Positions 1 through 4,986 of a stretch of DNA of 5,614 nt are shown here, one piece after another. Position 1 is the first letter of the stretch; each line of letters opens with the position of its first letter. The stretch is taken from positions 1-5,614 of the forward strand of contig JAITPH010000266.1 in assembly GCA_031289515.1 (NCBI GenBank), given 5' to 3'. The DNA comes from Tannerella sp. (lineage in GTDB: Bacteria > Bacteroidota > Bacteroidia > Bacteroidales > Tannerellaceae). Both the position numbers and the translations under genes were made by a program. The notes under the pieces are model-generated. The model had not been told where the DNA came from, did no database searches, and saw only the letters and a program-made list of their open reading frames with translations.

Positions 1-79
1 AACCATGATTTACAGGATTAAAAGATTGGCATGATACAAACACTCATCAAGAAAATCCTTTCATCAGGTAGCGGATGGC
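1..79. other. Short flank beyond the truncated IS, no gene recognised
   Basis: On the minus strand, the IS3 transposase reading stops matching its family just after the GIQYCSH motif, near position 80. What follows to base 1 has no transposase-like translation in any frame, and the open frame ends at a TAA at 18-20. The last bases (minus strand: TTTTAATCCTGTAAATCATG) resemble a phrase I recall being scattered through Bacteroidales intergenic DNA. That is memory only and not verified. The stretch is probably unrelated DNA joined to the IS by a deletion or a second insertion, but the window edge prevents certainty. Confidence 0.35.
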
Positions 80-638
80 TGCAATACTGAATCCCCCTGT
101 CCGAATGATGGATGATTCCCGACGGATCCCTGCATGTCGACAGCGCTTTTTTCAACGCTTCCAGACAGCCTTCCATACCAGGATTGTCCGACAGGTGCCA
201 GCCCACTGTCTTGCGCGAGTACCTGTCCGTTATCAACGATAAATATGCAAACTTGTCCCCTGTCCGTATATACGTAATATCGGATACCCATACCTGATTG
301 GGACGTTCAGGTTTGCACTCCCTCACCGGATTCCCGTGCACACGAAAAACGGTGATACGAATTCGTAGTACGCATATAACTCCGCTTGCGTTCCACCGGC
401 AGATCGTGCATATGCAGCACTTCAAAGAACCTGTCCCGACCGCAGCGGGGAGACAGCTTGCGGATACTTTCCCTGTACATGTGTACAGTTTTCGACCTCC
501 CATCCGAGGTTGACTGTGACGTTCCCGCTGTACCGTCTCAACTGTCAGCTCCGTTGACACGGCTTCCTGCTGCTCCGGATTATTACGCCTATAATATCCG
601 TTCCGGCTTATACCGTAATATTCACACAGCCTGCTCAC
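80..638 (-). pseudogene. IS3-family transposase OrfB (DDE integrase core), broken
   Basis: This is the catalytic half of an IS3 transposase, a DDE/retroviral-integrase-fold (rve) enzyme. The GTG at 638 overlaps the orfA stop. The N-terminal HTH_21-like part (SRLCEYYGISRNGYYRR to QPRMGGRKLY) is good. Just after KLY a base is missing near 483. The frame then runs wrongly for about 46 codons until an extra base in the A run at 345-349 restores it. Read in the other frame, this stretch gives the expected family sequence (MYRESIRKLSPRCGRDRFFE, then RSYMRTTNSYHRF). The core then resumes with RPNQVWVSDITYI (first Asp) and IIHHSDRGIQYCSH (second Asp). The region that should hold the third catalytic residue, Glu, is absent because similarity stops near 80; the frame itself continues as unrelated residues to a TAA at 18-20. 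No active enzyme is expected. Confidence 0.85.
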
Positions 639-1024
639 GCTCCCTCCCTTCTTTTCCCGGCAGCGACCGGTCGCTGACTGCCGAAGTTTTTTTTAAAGTC
701 TGTTTGATAGTGTTCGTTTGCCACTTCCATCAGACTCTCCAGCGCATTCCTCACAAGCGTTGCATCTGCCAGCGCTTCCTTCAGCCGGCAGTTCTCTTCA
801 CGTAGGCGTTTGATCCCGTCCGTCTCTCCTTTCATCTCTATTCTTACTATTTTGTTTAATAATTCTTCCCGTCCAAATTTCCTGATCCATCTCTTTACCG
901 TATTAGTCCCGCGTATTCCGTATTTCAGACTTACAGAACTTATACTCGATCCCGATGATACCTCCCGGACTGCTTTCTCCTTAAAACAATTACTGTACCG
1001 ATAATACGTCCTCTTACTTTTGTT
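635..1024 (-). pseudogene. IS3-family transposase OrfA (DNA-binding subunit), start codon lost
   Basis: This frame would encode about 130 residues. It begins with a basic segment (KSKRTYYRYSNCFKEKA), followed by a helix-turn-helix of the IS3 OrfA type (SISSVSLKYGIRGTNTVKRW). It ends with a leucine-zipper-like helix (IKRLREENCRLKEALADATL) of the kind used for OrfA multimerisation. The frame is open back to a TAA shortly upstream, but it contains no ATG, GTG or TTG until the ATG at 835, in the middle of the protein. The expected start region at 1020-1030 reads CATAACAAAAGT on the minus strand. Restoring one G (CATGAAC) would give an ATG in exactly this frame, six bases after AAAGGAG, so a one-base deletion in the start codon is the simplest explanation. 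Starting at 835 would remove the DNA-binding domain. The stop overlaps the orfB GTG start (GTGA). Confidence 0.8.
687..694 (-). other. Putative programmed -1 frameshift site (A8 run) joining OrfA and OrfB
   Basis: On the minus strand orfA contains TTTAAAAAAAACTTC near its end. OrfB lies in the -1 frame, and that frame is open from this A run to the orfB GTG at 638, about 50 bases later. A slip of one base back on the run would fuse the OrfA helices to the OrfB integrase domain. IS3-family elements make their OrfAB transposase this way, usually on A6G- or A7-type heptamers. I did not identify a stimulatory pseudoknot or stem-loop by eye. Confidence 0.6.
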
Positions 1025-1034
1025 ATGTTTTCTC

Positions 1035-1070
1035 CTTTATTTTTGTCAACCTATGGCAGGACATGACAAC
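1035..1070 (-). repeat. Probable left terminal region of the IS3 element
   Basis: Upstream of orfA the minus strand reads TGTCATGTCCTGCCATAGG followed by TTGACAAAAATAAAGGAG. IS3-family ends usually begin with TG and run 20-40 bases before orfA, so the boundary is probably near 1064-1068. A short inverted repeat, TTGTCA at 1043-1048 and TGACAA at 1064-1069, lies inside it. The assignment rests on position and style. The partner repeat that would prove it lies in the deleted right end. Confidence 0.35.
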
Positions 1071-1082
1071 CACGACTTTCAA

Positions 1083-1697
1083 CTAACAACTCCCAACTAT
1101 CCCCGCCGCCTCAGTCCCCATATTAAACAGCAAATCGACAATGCTCAAATTGGGCAGAAAGCCGTTCCTGTCCCTGAACACCTGATAATACGGCACGGCG
1201 ACGAAATCGCGGTCGGGCAACGGATGGCGCGGGTCGATAGCCGTACGGAAATCATTCCCGACCGCCGGCTCATACTTCTCCGTGCGCCCGACCGTCGGGC
1301 AAATATCCAGAAGCCCGCAAATCATCGCCTGCAAAGCCTCGTTATAATCGACAAGGAAATCATATTTCTTCTCGTAAAAAGGATGGAAATCGTCGGCATA
1401 ATATTCAAAAAAGGGACTCGCGTTATAAGCCGAGACAAGTGCATTCCAGTGCAGGTGTCGCCAGTTGCCGTGTCCGGAAATCCGCACGTCGCGCGTCGGG
1501 CATTTCGGCGAAACCGGTTTCTCGACCGGAACGGTAAGCGTCAGCCGACCGCCAGCCGCCGCAATCACACAGCGGTTGCGATACGTCTGTTTAGGGTAAT
1601 TCTCTTCCGTTTCGATGAAAATGCGGTCGTGCGACGCAAGTTTCGCGTAATACTGGACAGGAGCCAGATAGGCGGTAGACAGCCAGACGGCGGACAT
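1083..1697 (-). CDS. WbqC-like family protein
   Basis: The product is 204 residues and soluble, with no signal peptide or membrane segment. Family-typical stretches, recalled from Bacteroidales WbqC-like proteins (PF08889), are STAYLAPVQYYAKL (about 7-20), KQTYRNRC (36-43), HGNWRHLHWNALVSAYN (76-92), SPFFEYY (94-100) and LPNLSIVDLLFNMG (181-194). The length is normal, so the nearby IS has not cut the gene. The family is named after a gene in an E. coli O-antigen cluster, and its biochemical role is not established; I assign none. The start is the ATG of a TAATG overlap with the lepB2 stop, which implies translational coupling. The same frame stays open to 2300, but that extension lies antiparallel-free inside lepB2 in another frame and has no family similarity. 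The gene is the last of the dapB-lepB1-lepB2 unit, and no terminator is visible before the IS starts about 15 bases later. Confidence 0.88.
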   Translation of the reverse strand: MSAVWLSTAYLAPVQYYAKLASHDRIFIETEENYPKQTYRNRCVIAAAGGRLTLTVPVEKPVSPKCPTRDVRISGHGNWRHLHWNALVSAYNASPFFEYYADDFHPFYEKKYDFLVDYNEALQAMICGLLDICPTVGRTEKYEPAVGNDFRTAIDPRHPLPDRDFVAVPYYQVFRDRNGFLPNLSIVDLLFNMGTEAAGIVGSC

Positions 1698-2545
1698 TAG
1701 CGAATCTCCGTAAATCGCCGTGAAGGATTCCGGCTGTACCAGCAATACCAGATGTTTCCTATTATGTGCTTTTTGGGTATCAAACCCAGATGGCGGGAAT
1801 CGACGCCTTCCGTTTCGTTCTCCGAAAGTATCCAGTAATAGTCGTTCCTGAAGACAAACGAACTCTTTTCGACGCCGTCGATATACAGTTTTCCGTCCCT
1901 TATTTCGACCGACGACGTGTCCGCTTCGTGCATCATAGCCTCCCGGCACGCCATCAGCATCGTTTCGTTCATATCCGTCTGACGGTCTTTTCGGGGGATG
2001 GAGAACTCGTATCCCATCCGCTGATCGTCCGTAAGAGGCTCTATGGCCACGACACTGGGCAGGTTTTGGACGAGCAGTTCCTTCTCGCGCAAACTCAGGC
2101 GAATCGTCAGACTGACGGAATCCTCCCTGATGTCGCGAAGCGGAATAAGCAGCGATTCCATTGTCGTGAGAAGACGTTCCTTGATATTTTTCCGGACGCG
2201 GAAAGTCTGCTGCATCATGGGCGCATTGGGCAGAAGCCGACCGTTCACGCGGAAGCCGTCGGCGCCCATCTGGATGACGTCGCCCGGAACGCCGATGCAC
2301 CGTCCGATGAACAGCGGCGGTCTTGCCGCGTCTTTCATCAGCGGACTTTCGTAGAGCACCAGCCTGTTGCGTCCGGGATTGATTTTGCTTTTGACCTTGT
2401 TCACCAGCACGAGGTCGCCCGCTTTAAGCGTATTGCTCATAATATCGCTCGTAATGCGATAGGAACCGACGGCAAAAAGCCGGAACAAAGCCACCACCCC
2501 AACGACAACGGCAAAAACGATCAAGTATCTTGTAACCGATTTCAT
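1697..2545 (-). CDS. Signal peptidase I-like protein, catalytic residues missing (probable pseudo-protease)
   Basis: The product is 282 residues of the S26 (LepB) family. One N-terminal membrane segment (about 6-27) is followed by a periplasmic domain. The family boxes are recognisable: SYRITSDIMSNTLKAGD (28-44), PLFIGRCIGVPGDVIQ (77-92) and SENETEGVDSRHLGLIP (241-257). Aligned by eye to E. coli LepB, the nucleophile Ser90 falls on Ile35, the general base Lys145 on Gly81 and the box E Ser278 on Gly247. The GDNR tetrad is SENE, whereas the Asp280 and Arg282 positions are kept (Asp249, Arg251). The frame has no stops or indels and ordinary codon use, so this looks like a maintained protein rather than a decaying gene. 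About 110-205 is a family-untypical insert. A role as partner or regulator of the LepB just upstream, or as a substrate-binding protein, is inference. It begins 18 bases after lepB1 and its stop overlaps the wbqC start. Confidence 0.85.
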   Translation of the reverse strand: MKSVTRYLIVFAVVVGVVALFRLFAVGSYRITSDIMSNTLKAGDLVLVNKVKSKINPGRNRLVLYESPLMKDAARPPLFIGRCIGVPGDVIQMGADGFRVNGRLLPNAPMMQQTFRVRKNIKERLLTTMESLLIPLRDIREDSVSLTIRLSLREKELLVQNLPSVVAIEPLTDDQRMGYEFSIPRKDRQTDMNETMLMACREAMMHEADTSSVEIRDGKLYIDGVEKSSFVFRNDYYWILSENETEGVDSRHLGLIPKKHIIGNIWYCWYSRNPSRRFTEIR

Positions 2546-2563
2546 CTGCGCAGCGTATAAAAG

Positions 2564-3985
2564 TCAGTCGAACGAATCAACCATGCGAAACATCCTGCGC
2601 CAGCGGATACGTCCGTCGAACAGACCCCTGTCCTTGTCGAGCGAAAGCCAGACGAGAATCGGCTTGCCCACGATATGGTCTTCGGGTACAAATCCCCACG
2701 AACGGCTGTCGGCGCTGCAATGGCGATTGTCGCCCATCATCCAGTAGTAATCGTACCGGAAGGTGTACGTGTCCGTCGCTTCTCCGTTGATGACGGCCGT
2801 GCCGTCCGGACGAATCTCCAGAGTGTTGTTCTCGTAATTGCGGATGCAGCGGTGATAGAGAGCCAGATTCTTCTCGTCGAGCGTGATTGTAGCGCCCTTG
2901 CGGGGAATCCAGACTGGTCCGTAATTGTCGCGCGTCCATCCGGTTTCGTAATCTATCGGATAGACGTAGCCGCCGAAGTTGTCAGGCTCGATGAGCGTCT
3001 TGCGCACGGAAGGCATTTTCGCAACAATCGCGTGAGCCTCGACGGTCAGCGGCAACCGGTAAATCGGATTGTAGCGGCCTTCGGCATTGGGCGTAAAGCC
3101 GATATGCTGCAGCGACTGGTGGTAATATCCGGTTTCTTCCGTAAGCTCGGAGACCAGCATGCGGTCGTCCCTGCTCACGTTCAGGCGGCGAAACATCTCT
3201 TCCTTGATAAGCGTTCCGTCGGTTTCGACGAAGTAGACGTACTGCACGTTTTTCCTGTTTTCAAGTATCTTTCCGTCGATGTATATGCGGTTGTCGATTA
3301 CCTGAAGGGAATCGCCGGGCATTCCGACGCATCTCTTCACATAGTTCTCGCGCTTGTCGACAGGCCGGTAGAGGATTTCGCCGAACGATTCGCCGTTGAG
3401 ACGTATCGCCTCGCGTCCGTATATCTTCAGAAGCGAGTAATAGTCGGGATTCTGCACCTTGAGCGCAACGGTATCGCCTGCCGGAAAATTGAATACCACA
3501 ATATCGTTGCGTTTGACTTCTCCGAGTCCCTTCACCCGCTTGTAGCCCCATTCGGGCCAGTCCAGATACGACTTGCAATTGAGCACCGGCAGCGTGTTTT
3601 GAACCAGTGGAAACGATATTGGCGTATTGGGCACTCTCGGTCCGTAACTCAGCTTGCTCACAAAAAGATAGTCGCCCACCAGCAACGTCTTTTCCAGCGA
3701 CGACGACGGTATCTGATAGTTCTGAAAGACGAAGATATTGATGATATATACCGCTATCAGGGCAAACAGCAAATCGTCGATTCCGTTAAGCACGCTTTGT
3801 ACTTTCGGATGTTTCGATTTCTTCCATGCTCCCCACGGGACGAACTTGGTCAGAAATATGTCAGCGAGAACAATAAGTCCCAACAGAAGCCACCAGTTGC
3901 CGATCCAAACGGTGAACAGGATATACAACGCCGACCAGATGCCGAAACTTGTCCAATGGCGTTTACTTTCATTTTTTACATTCAT
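2564..3985 (-). CDS. lepB: Signal peptidase I (S26A), long Bacteroidota form
   Basis: This inner-membrane serine protease uses a Ser/Lys dyad to cut signal peptides from proteins exported by Sec or Tat, on the periplasmic face. The product is 473 residues against 324 in E. coli. Hydrophobic segments lie at about 13-30, 31-47 and 70-88. Box B is QIPSSSLEKTLLVGD (91-105), with Ser96 as nucleophile and Leu97 where Met is usual. Box D is NYVKRCVGMPGDSLQ (214-228), with Lys217 as general base. Box E is GDNRHCSADSRSWGFVP (418-434), complete. The extra length lies between Ser96 and Lys217 (121 residues, against 55 in E. coli) and between Lys217 and box E, which suggests a larger periplasmic cap domain. 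The ATG at 3985 lies 18 bases after dapB in an A/T-rich gap with no Shine-Dalgarno, as is usual in this phylum. It is the second gene of the unit and the only visible candidate for active peptidase here. Confidence 0.96.
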   Translation of the reverse strand: MNVKNESKRHWTSFGIWSALYILFTVWIGNWWLLLGLIVLADIFLTKFVPWGAWKKSKHPKVQSVLNGIDDLLFALIAVYIINIFVFQNYQIPSSSLEKTLLVGDYLFVSKLSYGPRVPNTPISFPLVQNTLPVLNCKSYLDWPEWGYKRVKGLGEVKRNDIVVFNFPAGDTVALKVQNPDYYSLLKIYGREAIRLNGESFGEILYRPVDKRENYVKRCVGMPGDSLQVIDNRIYIDGKILENRKNVQYVYFVETDGTLIKEEMFRRLNVSRDDRMLVSELTEETGYYHQSLQHIGFTPNAEGRYNPIYRLPLTVEAHAIVAKMPSVRKTLIEPDNFGGYVYPIDYETGWTRDNYGPVWIPRKGATITLDEKNLALYHRCIRNYENNTLEIRPDGTAVINGEATDTYTFRYDYYWMMGDNRHCSADSRSWGFVPEDHIVGKPILVWLSLDKDRGLFDGRIRWRRMFRMVDSFD

Positions 3986-4003
3986 ATAAATTAGTGTTTT
4001 TGA

Positions 4004-4789
4004 TTATTTAAAAGATAAGTTGAGCATGTCGTCCATTCCGAGAAAGCCTTTCTTGCCGACCGTAAATTCTGCCGCCAGAACTGCCCCAAGCGCGAAACCG
4101 GCGCGGCTCTTGGCGTCGTGCCTGATTGTTATGCTGTCGGCTTCCGATTCGTACCGTATCTCGTGTATGCCGGGAACTTCGCCTTCGCGGAGGGCTTGGA
4201 TTTGTAGGTCGGGGCTGGCTTCGGCGTTTTCTTTGCTTTTGGCGTTTTCTTCGCTTTTGGCGTTGGCTTCGCTTTCAGCGGAATCTGCGGCAAGTCGCCA
4301 TTGTTTTTTGCGGTCTATTTTGCCGAGGATGTCATCGGCGAGAGAGATAGCCGTGCCGCTCGGAGCATCGAGTTTATGGATGTGATGCACTTCGGTCATA
4401 TCGACGTCGTAATCGGGAAAGCCGTTCATTATTCCCGCAAGATACCTGTTAAGGGCAAAGAAGATATTCACGCCGATACTGAAGTTCGAAGCGTAGAAGA
4501 ATGTTTTACCGTCGTGGCGGCACTGTTTTTTTATTTCGTCGAGGCGTTCCGTCCAGCCTGTTGTACCGGAGACGACCGGAATGTTCGCGGCAAAACATTT
4601 CCGGAAGTTATCGACAGCCGTTGCGGGCGTAGTAAACTCAATCGCCACGTCAGCCGAGCGGAAGGCATCGGAGTCGAAGTCGCGCATATTATCCAAATCG
4701 ATGGCAGAAACGATAACATGCCCGCGCCGTACCGCTATTTCCTCTATGATATGTCCCATCTTTCCATATCCTATCAATGCTATATTCAT
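4004..4789 (-). CDS. dapB: 4-hydroxy-tetrahydrodipicolinate reductase
   Basis: This cytoplasmic enzyme reduces 4-hydroxy-tetrahydrodipicolinate to tetrahydrodipicolinate with NAD(P)H, on the route to meso-diaminopimelate (peptidoglycan) and lysine. The product is 261 residues. The Rossmann nucleotide loop is GYGKMG (7-12), followed by EFTTP (51-55) and the SGTTGW loop (74-79). The family signature is EVHHIHKLDAPSGTA (133-147), where His135 and Lys139 match the E. coli catalytic His159 and Lys163. The C-terminal part contains LREGEVPGIHE (200-210). I chose the ATG at 4789 because MNIALIGYGKMG is the usual N-terminus and the promoter -7 box lies at 4815-4822. The in-frame ATG at 4828 would be upstream of the likely transcription start. 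The oddity is a charged low-complexity insert at about 170-192, made by an 18-base tandem repeat. First gene of the unit. Confidence 0.97.
   Translation of the reverse strand: MNIALIGYGKMGHIIEEIAVRRGHVIVSAIDLDNMRDFDSDAFRSADVAIEFTTPATAVDNFRKCFAANIPVVSGTTGWTERLDEIKKQCRHDGKTFFYASNFSIGVNIFFALNRYLAGIMNGFPDYDVDMTEVHHIHKLDAPSGTAISLADDILGKIDRKKQWRLAADSAESEANAKSEENAKSKENAEASPDLQIQALREGEVPGIHEIRYESEADSITIRHDAKSRAGFALGAVLAAEFTVGKKGFLGMDDMLNLSFK
4223..4276 (-). repeat. Three tandem 18-base units inside dapB
   Basis: Three head-to-tail units start at 4223, 4241 and 4259. On the plus strand units 1 and 2 are GGCGTTTTCTTTGCTTTT and GGCGTTTTCTTCGCTTTT, one base apart. Unit 3, GGCGTTGGCTTCGCTTTC, has diverged a little more. 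The period is six codons and keeps frame, so on the minus strand it adds copies of a Glu/Asn/Ala/Lys/Ser-rich hexapeptide (SEENAK, SKENAE) to DapB. It falls between GKIDRKKQW and LQIQALREGEVPG, a surface region where DapB proteins vary in length, so activity is probably not harmed. Copy number could vary between strains by slippage. Confidence 0.9.
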
Positions 4790-4814
4790 AACCTCTATTT
4801 TGCAATTAATCCGG

Positions 4815-4845
4815 CAAAGATAGTGCAAGTCAAGGTGAATACAAA
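4815..4845 (-). promoter_or_regulatory. Bacteroidota-type promoter for the dapB-lepB1-lepB2-wbqC unit
   Basis: On the minus strand the -7 element TATCTTTG (4822-4815) fits the Bacteroidota consensus TAnnTTTG fully. A -33 TTTG (4845-4842) lies exactly 19 bases upstream, the usual spacing. Transcription would start at about 4806-4811, giving a leader of roughly 17-22 bases before the dapB ATG at 4789. That supports the shorter DapB start. No operator or riboswitch fits in so short a leader. I see no second TAnnTTTG box in the gaps within the unit. Confidence 0.8.
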
Positions 4846-4913
4846 ATAAAGTCGCTTATTTTTATGTCTCTTTGCACATTATCATATATAACGGTCTGCC
4901 GGAAAAGAGATGA

Positions 4914-4954
4914 AAGCGGCGCTGCCGGTCAATGCAACCGTGGCAGCGCCGCTT
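4914..4954 (-). terminator. Rho-independent terminator after the SusD-like gene
   Basis: A perfect 13-base-pair stem, AAGCGGCGCTGCC paired with GGCAGCGCCGCTT, has arms at 4914-4926 and 4942-4954 and a 15-base loop in which GGT and ACC can pair further. On the minus strand it is followed by a T-rich stretch, TTTCATCTCTTTTCC. It begins about 32 bases after the SusD stop and ends before the dapB promoter, so it isolates the dapB unit from the upstream SusD transcript. The plus-strand side lacks a T tract, which fits one-way termination. Confidence 0.8.
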
Positions 4955-4986
4955 GGAATATTTCCGACTTGAAAGCGGTCGGTCAA

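Larger units (their letters stand above)
80..1068 (-). mobile_element. Degenerate, 3'-truncated IS3-family insertion sequence
   Basis: An orfA/orfB pair typical of IS3-family elements lies on the minus strand. OrfA has a helix-turn-helix followed by a leucine-rich helix. OrfB sits in the -1 frame and carries the family phrases QPRMGGRKLY, QVWVSDITYI and HHSDRGIQYCSH. The left (orfA-side) end is probably near 1064-1070, where the minus strand reads TGTCATGTCCTGCC followed by GGTTGACA before orfA. I cannot find a matching right-end inverted repeat or a target duplication. The right end is missing because similarity stops near 80, so about the last quarter to third of orfB and the right terminal repeat are gone. 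Together with a lost orfA start codon and indels in orfB, this element cannot transpose by itself. It lies co-directionally just after the dapB-lepB-lepB-wbqC unit. Confidence 0.85.

Noticed and set aside
386..805. Plus-strand frame of 139 codons across the IS
   Set aside because: Antisense to orfA and orfB; the Ser/Cys/Arg-rich translation reflects the opposite strand.
1043..1069. TTGTCA/TGACAA inverted repeat as a terminator for wbqC
   Set aside because: Only six pairs with a 15-base loop and modest GC content; it is better explained as part of the IS end.
1020..1700. Plus-strand frame of 226 codons opposite wbqC
   Set aside because: Antisense shadow of the WbqC-like gene; no promoter or domain supports it.
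1698..2300. 203-codon N-terminal extension of the wbqC frame
   Set aside because: It overlaps lepB2 in another frame, is Arg-rich and low in hydrophobic pattern, and WbqC-like proteins begin at the MSAVWLSTAYLAPVQ position (1697).
1766..2560. Plus-strand open frame of 264 codons opposite lepB2
   Set aside because: Antisense shadow of lepB2; the His/Arg/Val-rich translation has no domain features.
2675..3994. Plus-strand open frame of 439 codons opposite lepB1
   Set aside because: It is exactly antisense to a clear signal peptidase gene, its translation shows no family pattern, and it arises from the codon bias of the opposite strand.
4223..4276. Direct repeats as a possible CRISPR array
   Set aside because: Units of 18 bases are contiguous with no spacers and keep the dapB reading frame.
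4790..4828. Upstream ATG adding 13 residues to DapB
   Set aside because: The -7 promoter box lies inside this stretch, and DapB proteins begin at the MNIALIGYGKMG position.
4301..4849. Plus-strand frame of 182 codons opposite dapB
   Set aside because: Antisense shadow with no recognisable domain; it also crosses the dapB promoter.
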